A DNA stretch of 64,000 nt from CAYUMU01 sp964445985 (GCA_964445985.1 CAYUMU010000010.1:43338-107337), one strand, 5' to 3'; shown: positions 9,674-20,182, numbered from the stretch's first letter. Numbers and translations are program-made. Notes: a model not told the origin generated them from the sequence alone.

Positions 9674-9993
9674 TGCGGAGTGCTGCCTGAGAGGGTGCGT
9701 GGAGAGCATGGGCGAGCCCAAGGATGCCGCCGCGGGGCCGCGGACGGTCAACCAGGACCGTTTCCCAGCGGGGGCCGGGCTCCACCCGCCCGCTGCGTAA
9801 GTTGGTCAAAGGCAAGCCTGTCCGGATGGAGGTTCTGCCATCATAGCCCCGGCGGGGGCCTAAGAACAGAAGTCGCCCGCCGGGACCACGCCCACCCCCC
9901 AGGATGGCAAGCGAAGATCGGCGGCGGGCGAGGGGGCGGGCGAGCCCAGGCGGATCGGAGTGGTGGTGAAAATGGCTAGTCGGGGATCGGCAG
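9674..9993. other. Intergenic region, nothing recognisable
   Basis: About 320 GC-rich bases between two minus-strand genes. I see no frame, repeat or strong promoter here. Confidence 0.5.
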
Positions 9994-10320
9994 TTAGCCG
10001 AGCGATTCGCCTGCTTGCTTCCAGGCTTCGGCGCCGCCTTCGAAGTCGGTGACCTTGGAGAACCCAGCCTGTTCGAGTTGCTCGGCCGCCTTGGTCGAGG
10101 AATGGCATTGCTCGCTGGCGCAGTAGACCACGACCGGACGATCCTTGCCGCCCACCGCCTGTTCCACCTTCCGCGTGAAGTCGTCTTCTTCCAGGGGAAT
10201 GTTCATCGCTCCGGGAATCTTGGTTTTGGCGAAGCTGTCGGGCGACAGCGTGTTGATCAGGGCGAACTTATCGCCGCGGGTTCGTCGATCTTTGAGCTCG
10301 GTCGCCGTGATGGTTTTCAT
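9994..10320 (-). CDS. Single-domain rhodanese-like protein
   Basis: 108 residues, the normal size of a stand-alone rhodanese domain. It begins ITATELKDRR, has the PGAMNIP strand-loop and the active-site loop VVYCASEQC with the persulfide-forming Cys at 67 and a second Cys at 72. Such proteins move sulfane sulfur in the cytoplasm or act in redox repair. AGGAGA lies 7 bases before the ATG. It stands alone between two GC-rich spacers, so no pathway partner is indicated. Confidence 0.9.
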   Translation of the reverse strand: MKTITATELKDRRTRGDKFALINTLSPDSFAKTKIPGAMNIPLEEDDFTRKVEQAVGGKDRPVVVYCASEQCHSSTKAAEQLEQAGFSKVTDFEGGAEAWKQAGESLG

Positions 10321-10605
10321 TTCAATTCTCCTGTAGCTGATAGCTGAACATCGTTACTCCTCGGGCTCCTGGCCCCGCCCACGCGGGGGAACACGCCAGA
10401 GCATCCAGTGCCTGAACAGGCGTGGTGGCAATGGCATGCAAAGCCAATGCCAGGAACGCGGCGCGAGGTCGGTTCGGCCGGTTTTGCGGGGGCATGATTC
10501 ACTTCGGCACACGGTCTGCACAACTGGGGGTGCGAGCCCCGCTCCCTGCGCTCATGGTGGCGCAGGCGAGCCGTAGCGGCGGTGCGTTTTGAAAGGCAGA
10601 CAGTC

Positions 10606-10872
10606 ATGCTGGATGAAATCAGATCAGAGCTTTCGCGGCTGCGGGCCCCGGAGGTGGAAGTTACGCCGGCCCCAGATTTCGACGACGAAGTGGATGAACT
10701 GATCAAGATCGAGATCGAGCAGGCGTTCTGGCACTTTCTGCCGCAGAATTTTTTGGAACTGCTGCGAGACCTGCCCGGAGGCGCGGGAGCGGAGGGGGTT
10801 CACGCCGCGATTGAGAAGCACGGCCACCACGTGTGGCATGGGGAGGCGCCGCACGGCTCGCGCGATACATGA
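10606..10872 (+). CDS. Hypothetical small protein
   Basis: About 88 residues from the ATG at 10606 (MLDEIRSEL). The middle is strongly helical and acidic (DDEVDELIKIEIEQAFWHF), with a Leu-rich stretch and a His-rich end. I recognise no family. The opposite strand is also open, so the coding strand is not certain; the plus strand is preferred because its composition is protein-like and it is followed directly by the phosphatase gene. Confidence 0.35.
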   Translation: MLDEIRSELSRLRAPEVEVTPAPDFDDEVDELIKIEIEQAFWHFLPQNFLELLRDLPGGAGAEGVHAAIEKHGHHVWHGEAPHGSRDT

Positions 10873-10942
10873 CGACTTGGCTTGCCAGGCAAACCCTTCG
10901 ATTCTTTGTCTAGATTTTACTTTTGAATAGGTGCCCTCACCC

Positions 10943-11398
10943 ATGAAGACCATGCAAATAACCGATGACATTGCCGTAGCCGCGCAGCCTTCGCTGGAGG
11001 AGCTCAAGAATTTGAAGAGCCAGGGCTTTCGCTCGGTGGTGAACCTGCGAGTGGAACATGAAGATGAGGAAATGATTTCGCCCCTTGATGAAGGCGATAT
11101 TGTGCGAGACCAGGAGCTGGCCTATCTCCATCTGCCTGTTTCGGGTTCGGACATGCGTTCCCAGCAGGTGGACGATTTCCGGCAGTGCCTGGAGAATTTG
11201 GAAGGGCCGGTGCTGGTGCATTGCAAGGCCGGCAAGCGGGCCGGCGCATTTGCCATGATCCATAAAGCCCTGGAGCAAGGGTGGAGCGGCAAGCAAACGC
11301 TGAGCGAGGCCGAAAAGGCCGGCTTTGCTTGCGACAATCCCCAGCTGAAGCAGTTTGTGAGCGAATATGTCGATCAGAAACAATCGGGAAGTAAATGA
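10943..11398 (+). CDS. Beta-lactamase hydrolase-like phosphatase (DUF442 type)
   Basis: 151 residues. The catalytic loop VLVHCKAGKRAG contains Cys94 and Arg99 in the Cx4R spacing typical of the DUF442/BLH phosphatases, a branch of the dual-specificity phosphatase fold. The N-terminal half (ITDDIAVAAQPSLEELKNLKSQGFRSVVNLR) is the standard opening. In other bacteria this domain is fused to or sits beside persulfide dioxygenases and rhodaneses; here the rhodanese gene lies 600 bases away on the other strand, so a sulfur link is only suggestive. Confidence 0.85.
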   Translation: MKTMQITDDIAVAAQPSLEELKNLKSQGFRSVVNLRVEHEDEEMISPLDEGDIVRDQELAYLHLPVSGSDMRSQQVDDFRQCLENLEGPVLVHCKAGKRAGAFAMIHKALEQGWSGKQTLSEAEKAGFACDNPQLKQFVSEYVDQKQSGSK

Positions 11399-11689
11399 TC
11401 GATGCTTATATGAATCGATTTCTCTGACGGTATTTATTGACGGTTGCGCCGCCAATGACCGGAAGGCGACCACCGGGAGCCTGGATTCGTGGGCTATTAG
11501 CTCGCGGCGGAGGACGTTGGGAGCGCGGCGCTCAATAATACCAAATTGTGTCAGACAGTGCCTGAGGGGCAGTCAATTTACAACTTTCCCTTTCTTAGAT
11601 TGAGCAACACGACGCTGTAATCGTAAGTCTTTGGCGGCTATTCCTGACAAATGATGAATCGCCACGGGGGCATCTGACATCCAGGTTTT
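11399..11689. other. Non-coding lead-in to a hairpin element
   Basis: A moderately AT-rich stretch with no convincing frame. The only structure I can see is a small palindrome GAGCGCGGCGCTC near 11520. Confidence 0.4.
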
Positions 11690-11920
11690 CATCCCGGTAG
11701 GGATGTTAGCTTATAGCCAGGGTTTGAGCGGCAGCGACAACCCTGGTTCGCGGATCGCAAATTTCGTATGTATTAATATCCTGAAGGATGATAGCAGGGT
11801 GGAACGAACCACCGACGCGGCTGCGACCCCTGGCCGGGGTCGATGGGGATTTTCGTTGGTTTTCCGGCGGTGTCGCTTGCGCTCAACCGCCGGCTACTGG
11901 CTGCAAACCCCTGCGGGGTT
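11690..11920. repeat. Mirrored hairpin element of unknown type
   Basis: Five or more hairpins follow each other: CATCCC-GGTA-GGGATG (11690-11705); CCAGGGTT...AACCCTGG (11717-11746) around TGAGCGGCAGCGAC; ATCCTGAAGGAT (11778-11789); CGACCCC...GGGGTCG (11824-11842); CCGGCGGT...ACCGCCGG (11864-11893) around GTCGCTTGCGCTCA; AACCCC-TGC-GGGGTT (11906-11920). The loop in the fifth is nearly the reverse complement of the loop in the second, so the whole element is mirrored about its centre. It carries no frame. It may be a dispersed, transposase-dependent element or a structured RNA. Confidence 0.65.
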
Positions 11921-12069
11921 AAATACATATGAGGCGCGTCTGCTCCTACTCAGCTCGGCGCTATCCATACGAAATGATGATATACAAATGAGAGACATCG
12001 CCAGACCGATCGAGGAAATCGGGAACTTATTTTTCGACACCCGCTGACCTACTTTGAGAGGGTTATTCA

Positions 12070-12426
12070 ATGCAGAAATCAACATTAGAACACTTCCGCA
12101 AACGGTTGCAAGAAATGCAGCGAACCCTTGAGCATGACACGGAGGGTTCGGCTCGGGTCCTGTCGGAACAAGTTCGTCGTCCGGGCGAACTGTCGGCATC
12201 GGCGCAGCACAAGGGCGACCATGACAGTGAAGGTCTGGATGCCGAGCTGGCCATTCAGCGCGCGCTGCGCGGCGATCTGGAAGATATCGAAGGCGCCCTG
12301 ATGCGAATCGAGGCAGGCAACTACGGTGTGTGCATGCGGTGCGGAAACGCGATTGGACCTGCCCGACTCGAAGCTTTGCCGCAGGCGCCGCTGTGTATCG
12401 ATTGCGAGCGGGCCGTGGAGGAGTGA
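12070..12426 (+). CDS. DksA/TraR-family zinc-finger protein
   Basis: 118 residues: a basic coiled-coil N-terminal half and a C4 zinc finger at the end (Cys88, 91, 109, 112 in CMRC...CIDC). This is the layout of short TraR/DksA proteins that enter the RNA polymerase secondary channel and tune transcription. The tip acidic residues (GDLEDIEGALMRIEAG) are in the expected place. GAGAGG lies 9 bases before the ATG. It is monocistronic; the next gene is convergent. Confidence 0.9.
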   Translation: MQKSTLEHFRKRLQEMQRTLEHDTEGSARVLSEQVRRPGELSASAQHKGDHDSEGLDAELAIQRALRGDLEDIEGALMRIEAGNYGVCMRCGNAIGPARLEALPQAPLCIDCERAVEE

Positions 12427-12430
12427 GGGG

Positions 12431-12459
12431 GAGTTCGGAGTGCGGAATTCGGAGTTCGC
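12431..12459 (+). repeat. Dispersed AATTCGGAGTGCGG-type repeat, copy 1
   Basis: The 17-mer AGTGCGGAATTCGGAGT (12439-12455) recurs exactly at 31149-31165. Both copies are intergenic and built of GGAGTGCGGAATTC-like units. I recall such strings as common intergenic repeats in planctomycete genomes. Confidence 0.7.
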
Positions 12460-12479
12460 AGAGTGGGGGGACTTCTTTG

Positions 12480-13856
<1,377 letters not shown>

Positions 13857-13924
13857 TTTGTTCATTCCTCAACGGGTTGCGGACCTCATGGGCCAGGCCG
13901 ACCGCGAACTTCCCGCGTTGGGTT

Positions 13925-14402
13925 GTGAGCTCTGGAACGCGGTTGAGGAAGCCGGGCGGTGTCCCCCCCAACTGCCCAAGGTTCCGCAGCAAGGAGCGCG
14001 CCGCGGGCAAGGTTGCCGGAGTGCGGGCGACGCGGTTGGCTGGCCGTGGTGGGCGCTATTGCACCCCGACCGAAGAAGTGGAGCCAACGGGGGCGACGAT
14101 CTGACGCGCCTGCCAGCGTGACCGACGACAGCTTGTCGCAACCCATTGATTTGGATATGGTTGCGGTCGGGAATCTCGGGACGCGGCCCCCCCGGACTTG
14201 TGCCCTGGGGGGGTTCGGCACGCGAGCGCAAGCCGTGGCCCTCCGAAGTGGGGGAAGGGGAGCCGTCCCTGCGATGTAAGTTGGACAAAAATTCTGCCAA
14301 AAAGGTCGGGCCGGCCAGGCGCTGGAGGCGGGACCGTGGTTGCTGGACGATCGCTCGGTTGCTTTGCCTATCAGTTGAGGCTAGCGCGGCCCTTGCTGGG
14401 GA
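13925..14402. other. Non-coding region, probable former kinase locus
   Basis: About 480 GC-rich bases between the kinase stub and the NYN gene. No frame is recognisable as protein, and no sensor domain remains readable. It may be degraded remainder of the kinase gene. Confidence 0.35.
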
Positions 14403-15224
14403 TCAGGTGTCGTCGGGCTTGGGATCTTTGACCAGGCTGACTTCGTAGTTGCCGCGGCTTTGGTCGTATTGCAGCTTGATGAGTCCGGCGGCGGCGATAT
14501 CGACCAGCATGTCGGAGAAGCTGCCGTAGCCGTAGTAGCCTTCGTTGAAGCCGGGGTAGACGCGGCGGAGGGCCTGTTTGAGCATGGAGCCCCAGAGGGG
14601 GGCGTAGTCTTGCTCGAGGGAGTGGAGCACTTCCACCACGCGATCGAAGGCTTCCTGTTTTCTGCCGCCCTTGGCGGGGGCTTTCTTGGTGGCGGCCTCG
14701 GTCTTTTTGGCGGTGCGAATCAGATCGTCGTAGTAAATGAATTCGTCGCAGTTGGCGATGAGCAGGTCGGAGGTGGAGCTTTTCACGCCGCAGCCGATGA
14801 CGCGTTTGTTGTTCTCTTTGAGCTTGGAAACCAGCGGCGAAAAGTCACTGTCGCCGCTAATCAGGGCGAAGGCGTCGATGTGGCCTTTGGAGTAGCAGAG
14901 GTCGAGGGCGTCGACCACCATGCGAATGTCGGCGCTGTTTTTGCCGCTGGCCTTGCTCTGCGGAATGTCGATGAGTTCGATGCCTACCGCGTGGAACTCG
15001 GAAACGGCGTCGCGGTAGTGGCCCCAGTCGCAGTAGGCGCGTTTGAAGACAATGCGGCCTTTTTCCAGCAGCCGTTTCATGACCAGTTGAATCTGGAAGG
15101 GTCCGGCGCGCATGGCCCGCACTCCGATGGCCACGTTTTCAAAATCGACGAACATGGCGATGAGGGGCTCTTCGGAAACCGGATTGCGGCCGCCGGCGTC
15201 GTTGCGGTGTTGAGCGGAGGACAA
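14403..15224 (-). CDS. NYN-domain ribonuclease-like protein with C-terminal OST-HTH/LOTUS-type domain
   Basis: 273 residues. The N-terminal NYN/LabA (DUF88) fold shows AMFVDFENVAIG with the first catalytic Asp pair, SADIRMVVDALDLCYSK, and ALISGDSDFSPLV with the remaining acidic residues, as in PIN-like metal-dependent RNases. After a Lys/Ala linker, residues about 195-265 (GSMLKQALRRVYPGFNEGYYGYGSFSDML) fit an OST-HTH/LOTUS RNA-binding domain. The start is TTG at 15224: GAGGAG lies 8 bases upstream and no better codon is in frame. It is the last gene of a three-gene operon, 47 bases after the ABC ATPase. Confidence 0.85.
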   Translation of the reverse strand: MSSAQHRNDAGGRNPVSEEPLIAMFVDFENVAIGVRAMRAGPFQIQLVMKRLLEKGRIVFKRAYCDWGHYRDAVSEFHAVGIELIDIPQSKASGKNSADIRMVVDALDLCYSKGHIDAFALISGDSDFSPLVSKLKENNKRVIGCGVKSSTSDLLIANCDEFIYYDDLIRTAKKTEAATKKAPAKGGRKQEAFDRVVEVLHSLEQDYAPLWGSMLKQALRRVYPGFNEGYYGYGSFSDMLVDIAAAGLIKLQYDQSRGNYEVSLVKDPKPDDT

Positions 15225-15271
15225 GCGGGCATCTCCTCGGGTTTCAAAAGGGGGGGCGAGCCGAACGGGGG

Positions 15272-16198
15272 CTAGATCACATGCCCTTTGGTGACGAGCA
15301 TGAACACATCTTCGAGGGTGGGCTCCTTCTCGGCAAACGAGCGCATCCGCACGCCGTCTTTGGCCAGTTGATCGAGCAGGGCGGCAACGCCGGCGTCGTC
15401 GGTCTCCAGTTCGGCCAGTACCAGGTTTTCGCGGACTTCCAGGTTTCGCAGGGCTTCGCAACTGCGGAGCACGGAGAGCCCGCGCTCCATGTTTTCGGTG
15501 AAGCGAATCTCCACGACGCGGTTGCCGCGGATTTGCTGGTAGACGTCGCCGATGGGGCCGTGCATCAGCAGTTGGCCGCGCTCGATGATGCCGATGGACG
15601 AGCAGCAGTCGGCCAGTTCGGACAGGATGTGGCTGGAGATGATGATGGTCTTGCCCATCCGGCGGAGCTCTTTGAGCAGGGCTTTGACTTCGAGGCGGGC
15701 GCGGGGATCGAGGCCGCTGGCCGGTTCGTCCAAGATGAGGACGGGCGGGTCGTGGACCAGGGTTTTGGCCAGGCAGAGCCGCTGCTTCATGCCGCGGGAG
15801 AGGCCGTTGACAAAGTCATCGCGTTTGTGGGTCAGGTCGAGCAGTTCGAGGACTTCGCCAATGACTTGCTTGCGGCGTTTCTTGGGAATTTCGTAGGCCA
15901 CGGCGAAGAAGTCGAGGAACTCCCAGACGCGCATGCCGTCGTACACGCCGAAGGCGTCTGGCATGTAGCCCACGCTGCGGCGCACGCCGAGCGGGTCGCG
16001 GGTAACGCTGCAGCCGTTGACGGTGCCTTCGCCCGAGGTGGCTTTGAGCAGCGTGGCCAGGAAGCGAATGGTGGTGCTTTTGCCGGCGCCGTTGGGGCCG
16101 ATAAACCCAAATACCTCGCCGGCGTTGATGTGCAAGTTGAGATCGTGAACGGCAACGAGCTCGCCGTAGACCTTGTGGAAGTTAACCAGGGTGATCAT
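15272..16198 (-). CDS. ABC transporter ATP-binding protein
   Basis: 308 residues with a complete nucleotide-binding domain: Walker A GPNGAGKST, Q-loop region, signature LSRGMKQRLCLAK, Walker B VLILDEPASGLDP and the H-loop SSHIL. The C-terminal 80 residues are the usual extension of ABC-2-type export ATPases. No permease gene lies beside it within the window; it sits between a large membrane lipoprotein and the NYN gene, all on one strand. In related gliding- and export-type clusters the permease and a GldG-like protein are neighbours, so the lipoprotein may play that part. Confidence 0.92.
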   Translation of the reverse strand: MITLVNFHKVYGELVAVHDLNLHINAGEVFGFIGPNGAGKSTTIRFLATLLKATSGEGTVNGCSVTRDPLGVRRSVGYMPDAFGVYDGMRVWEFLDFFAVAYEIPKKRRKQVIGEVLELLDLTHKRDDFVNGLSRGMKQRLCLAKTLVHDPPVLILDEPASGLDPRARLEVKALLKELRRMGKTIIISSHILSELADCCSSIGIIERGQLLMHGPIGDVYQQIRGNRVVEIRFTENMERGLSVLRSCEALRNLEVRENLVLAELETDDAGVAALLDQLAKDGVRMRSFAEKEPTLEDVFMLVTKGHVI

Positions 16199-16292
16199 GC
16201 GAGAACTAGGGCCCCTTGTGATGCCGGGTCGTCTTTGGGTGCGGATGGGAATTTGGCGATGGTTGGGCGGGGGCTCACATAGCGTACCAGCG

Positions 16293-18920
16293 TTAGGGGG
16301 GCGAGGTGGGAGCTACGTCGCCGGAAGAATCTGGCTCGTTGGCCGGCGAGGCTGGCGCCGTTGGCGCGCGGGCGGTGGCGGTGGCCAGGGCGGTTTTCAA
16401 GGCCGCGTCGACGACGTCGGGCACGGGCGATTCCAGTGGTTCGTACTGCAGGTTTGCCACCACCAGGGCCAGCGTGCGGTTTTGCGAGGCGGCCGGTTCG
16501 ATTTGCATGCCGGCCAGGGGTTGGTCGCTCCAGGCCAGCAGCCGCAGATTGCCGGCCAACGCGGGGTCGCGATGAACGCCGCGGCCGGCTTGGGCAAAGC
16601 GTGCCCAAAAGGCGGCTTCGGCGTTGCCGTTCGCCGGTTCGGTGGCGGCCGGTGAGGTCGGGTTGCCACTTGCCGAAGCATCGGGGTCGGATGGGTCGAA
16701 GTTGCCGGACAGGTTGGAGTCGTTCGCTGGCGGACTGGGATTGGTTGTCGCATCGAAATTGCGCGATGGCAATGTCCGAGGTTCGGGAATGACAAATTGC
16801 GGGTGGGCCGCCGACAGGGCCTTCAGATTATCGAATTGGAACTCCGCGGTTTGGCGACCGCCGGTGGGCAGATCCCCCAGCCAGGCGACGCGGCCTTGCG
16901 GGTTGATTACCACGGCATCGCGAAGGGAAAGGCTGGAGCCGTTTTTGATGGTGAGCTTGCCATTTACCGTGGTGGTTTCCAGCCCTCCGCCAACATTCAG
17001 GGAATGTTCGGAGTGGAGCATGCCGAGGGAGTTGGAGCGGACCTCGAAGCCATCGAGCGACACGCCATTGGCTTTGCGGCGGTAATACACGGTGGCGGGG
17101 TCTTGGGAGGGTTGCCGGGCAAATTCTTCGAGCGTGAAGAGGGGGAACGGCTGCGCGAGGGCCCCGCCGTCTTCAAAGGAAACATCGTAGGCGGTGGTCA
17201 GCGAGGTATAGAGGGCAGTGTAGCGCGTGACGTGGGCGCGGGGGTGGCCCGGCTGGAGCTCGACCACGGCCAGGTCGGTTTGTGCGCGCGCAAAGCCGAT
17301 ATCGAGTTGGGCCTCGCGAACCACGACCAGGGCAAACACCAGCGTGATGAGGGGCGCGGCCAGCCAGCACCACTCGACTCGGCCGATGAGCCAGAACAAC
17401 AGGTAATTGCCTGGCACCAGGATCAACAGGTACAGCCCTAGCAGGCGGATGATGAAGCGGGCTTCGGGGATGTAGATGCCCGCGGCTTCGCGGAGGGTTT
17501 GGCGGGCGTCGTGGGCGGCGCCGCCGAAGTTGGACCAGCTGGCCACGCCGCCGTCGACCTGTTCCAGGCTGGTCATGCCGGTCATGGCGGCCAGTTCGGC
17601 CAGGTTGGTGCGATCGATGTCGCGCGAGAGGATGCGCACCTGGCTATTCACTTCGGCCGGCGACCGGAAGTTGTTGTCGACTTGCAACAGCACCGCGTCA
17701 TCGAGGGCGAATTCAATGATGTCGTCGTTGGCTTTCAATCGTCGCGCCGGCAGCCCTAGCAGGCAGGCGTGGAAGAAGCCGTCGAAGCTTCGCCAGACAT
17801 CGAGGTTGAGCTCGCGTTGCGATAGTTTGAAGGCCGTGACGACGATCCGCCCTCGGCCAATGCGGCGATCGACCACCAGCGGTTGGTCGTCGTCGGTGGC
17901 GGCGAGCACGCGCACCGTGTTGGCTTGCCCTGCCGAGGAAGGGCCAGCCGGTTTCAAGCGCACGGCCTGCCAGGCTCTGGCGGGCGCCAGGGGTTTACCC
18001 CACTGGGTCCAATCGCGATTGAAGTCGGAGAGGTTGTCGGCGGCGATTTGCATTTCACCGTCGGCCGTGGCGGGCAGGTAGTCGCTGAGGAAGCTGCCGC
18101 GAAGCAGTTCCAGCGACTCGGGTCCGCTGACGATCAATTGTCCGCCGAAGTGGAGCCAGTCGATGAGGGCCTGTTGTTGATCGAGCGACAATAGCGCGGG
18201 GTCGACACCGTCCCAAATCAGGTAGGCGATGCTGGTCCAGGTGAGCCAGTGCGAAGGCAATGGAACTTGTTGATCGAGGGCGGGAATCGAAACCCGATAG
18301 TTGGGGTCCGGCGAGTCGCCGAAGTCCCCGGAGGGTGGGTAGATGGAGAGCATCTTCCGGGTGGAGAGGAACTTGTAGCGCTCCCCCTCGGGACAGAGCA
18401 CCACCAGATGGAACTGATGGGGCGCCATCCGCGTGGCGGGATCGTCGCGGCGGACCAGTTCCCGTTGAATATCCGCGGGGGTGAGCCGCGTGGTGATGCG
18501 GGTATTGGCGCGGCCGGGGGGCACATACAGCACCAGTTCCAGATCTTTGGGCTGGCCTTTGGGAAGGACGGCGGGCCGCCAGGCGCCCAAGCGGTAGGGC
18601 ATGCCGTCGAGCGTGAAGGGGTCGGTGACGATGCGGCCGTTGAAGTCGCTGTTGTTGGCGATGGCTTCGACGGAGGTGCTCGTCCAATGACCGGGCTTGA
18701 AGTAGGTGACGGCCGAACCGGGGCTGGAGGGCTGCGTGCGGAGCGATTTGAGTTCGAAGTCGGCCTTTTTTTTCTCTTTCTTTTCGCGTTCTTCGGCGAG
18801 CTTTTTCTCCAGATCGTTGGGCGATTCGTTGCCGCACCCTCCGCAGCCAGGCAGCGAGATGGCGAGGGCAGCCCAAAGCGCGAGCCACAGCGGGCTTCCA
18901 CAACGCGTAAGACTTGGCAT
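16293..18920 (-). CDS. Large lipoprotein with GATase1-like region and C-terminal membrane helices
   Basis: About 875 residues from the ATG at 18920. N-terminal lipoprotein signal ending SLPGC, then a Lys/Glu-rich helix (LEKKLAEEREKKEKKK). The middle includes a LIDWLHFGGQLIVSGPESLELL stretch like the glutamine-amidotransferase-fold regions seen in exported proteins of unknown function, and two membrane helices near residues 510-560 (LLGLYLLILVPGNYLLFWLIG). The end is Pro/Ala/Asn-rich and likely disordered. It is first in an operon with the ABC ATPase (94 bases downstream) and is probably that transporter's membrane or envelope partner. Confidence 0.75.
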   Translation of the reverse strand: MPSLTRCGSPLWLALWAALAISLPGCGGCGNESPNDLEKKLAEEREKKEKKKADFELKSLRTQPSSPGSAVTYFKPGHWTSTSVEAIANNSDFNGRIVTDPFTLDGMPYRLGAWRPAVLPKGQPKDLELVLYVPPGRANTRITTRLTPADIQRELVRRDDPATRMAPHQFHLVVLCPEGERYKFLSTRKMLSIYPPSGDFGDSPDPNYRVSIPALDQQVPLPSHWLTWTSIAYLIWDGVDPALLSLDQQQALIDWLHFGGQLIVSGPESLELLRGSFLSDYLPATADGEMQIAADNLSDFNRDWTQWGKPLAPARAWQAVRLKPAGPSSAGQANTVRVLAATDDDQPLVVDRRIGRGRIVVTAFKLSQRELNLDVWRSFDGFFHACLLGLPARRLKANDDIIEFALDDAVLLQVDNNFRSPAEVNSQVRILSRDIDRTNLAELAAMTGMTSLEQVDGGVASWSNFGGAAHDARQTLREAAGIYIPEARFIIRLLGLYLLILVPGNYLLFWLIGRVEWCWLAAPLITLVFALVVVREAQLDIGFARAQTDLAVVELQPGHPRAHVTRYTALYTSLTTAYDVSFEDGGALAQPFPLFTLEEFARQPSQDPATVYYRRKANGVSLDGFEVRSNSLGMLHSEHSLNVGGGLETTTVNGKLTIKNGSSLSLRDAVVINPQGRVAWLGDLPTGGRQTAEFQFDNLKALSAAHPQFVIPEPRTLPSRNFDATTNPSPPANDSNLSGNFDPSDPDASASGNPTSPAATEPANGNAEAAFWARFAQAGRGVHRDPALAGNLRLLAWSDQPLAGMQIEPAASQNRTLALVVANLQYEPLESPVPDVVDAALKTALATATARAPTAPASPANEPDSSGDVAPTSPP

Positions 18921-19692
18921 GTGCGAAGACCTTGCCCCGAGGGTTGAAGGGTGCTGGATTGCCGCCTGGCCACGGCGGGCCGGGCGAGGATCCGAACGGA
19001 GACTTGAAGCGGCGGTTGGCACGATCGCGGCTCACGTTCGAGTGTACGGCCTGGCCGGGGCCGCGAAAAGAGTTCAGTTGCGGTTGGGCGGGCGGGGAGG
19101 AGGGGAAGCTTTCGCCCCCCGCGCGGCGGCGGAACCCTGTCGGAATTGTAAGGCGGCGGCAGGGTAAGGTTGAACGCCGGGGGGTTGACAAAAGCCTTTG
19201 CACGCCTCTAGGATGTCTTCCCATTCGCCCTGTTTGGCTACGATGCTTGAGCCCTTTCGGTGCGAGAGTGACTGCTCACTCACCCAGGCAGTTGCCAATG
19301 GTTTGAAGCAGCCAGGTTCGTCTCACCGGCGTTCCTTGGACTGCTGGCCGCGATCATCGTTGGATTTGAATATCGAAGTGGCCTTGCATGGAGGTGGAAG
19401 GGGAATCCGGGCGTTCCACGCGTTCTTTAAGATTCTCCCCCCACGGCGTTCTCAGTCGTTTTCATTTTTTATTTGCACTGAATAACACGGACGTTTCCCA
19501 GGTTTACGTTCCAGTTAAACCATCCGTTGGCTTGTCGAGCATGGTGTGCTTGGGGGGCGAACGGTGCTTCGAATCGCCAGTTTGTTTAACGCTAATGCAT
19601 TTCATGGACGGACAGCACCAGTTTTCACCGAGTGGTTTCTAGTGTTGTGCCGGGGTTTCAACGCCTGCCCGGCGTAGGGAGTAACGCTTTTC
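18921..19692. other. Intergenic region with a promoter but no gene
   Basis: About 770 bases between divergent genes. The part from 19300 to 19680 is less GC-rich than its surroundings. I find no convincing frame. A promoter at 19185-19214 points right, leaving a leader of nearly 480 bases before the BON-like gene, so an untranslated RNA could be encoded here. Confidence 0.4.
19185..19214 (+). promoter_or_regulatory. Sigma-70-type promoter
   Basis: A perfect -35 (TTGACA, 19185-19190) and a -10-like TAGGAT (19209-19214) are separated by 18 bases. It faces the BON-like gene but lies far upstream of it. Confidence 0.5.
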
Positions 19693-19971
19693 ATGCCTCA
19701 TACTTCAACTTCTGCCACGTCGCGATCTTCGCTTACTCGTCCCCCGGTTCGCTCCATGAGCGCGGACGACGAGTTGCTGGCAGCCAAGATCGAGCGCGCC
19801 ATTCGACGGACCACCAACGATAAGGTCCGCAGCCTGACGGTTTGCATCACTGGCGGCACCGTGGTGGTGGAGGGTCGCTGCGCCACGTTTTATTGCAAGC
19901 AATTGGCGCAAACGGCGGCGTTTCCGCTGCTCGAGCAGATGCCGCTCGCCAACCAAATTGAGGTTTGGTAG
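19693..19971 (+). CDS. Small BON-like domain protein
   Basis: 92 residues. After a Ser/Thr-rich start, the pattern DDELLAAKIERAIRR ... VRSLTVCITGGTVVVEGRCATFYCKQLAQTAA follows the BON fold: helix, strand with the conserved Gly (VVEG), then helix. BON domains bind membranes or are found in osmotic-stress and secretin proteins. No signal peptide is obvious, so it is probably cytoplasmic or peripheral. It precedes the nusA operon but has its own upstream region. Confidence 0.65.
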   Translation: MPHTSTSATSRSSLTRPPVRSMSADDELLAAKIERAIRRTTNDKVRSLTVCITGGTVVVEGRCATFYCKQLAQTAAFPLLEQMPLANQIEVW

Positions 19972-20153
19972 CTGGCAAGCCGCCCGCCTGCCCCCCCGCG
20001 GTCGCCGAAATGTCGGGCTGGCCGGGGCCGTTTTCCGCGGATTGTCCACTTTGGCCCCGGCTGGTTGTTGGTCGGCTGGGGGGGGTGGGCGTTCCCTGGA
20101 TCGGGTTGTACCGTCCGTGCCCGTGAACCCGTCCCCCCGCTGCCCGGTGGTTC

Positions 20154-20182
20154 TTGACAAATCGGGCGTAGAGGAGTAGGTT
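20154..20182 (+). promoter_or_regulatory. Promoter of the nusA-infB-rbfA operon
   Basis: TTGACA at 20154-20159 and TAGGTT at 20177-20182 with a 17-base spacer, 244 bases before the nusA start. It is the best candidate for the operon's main promoter. Confidence 0.6.
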
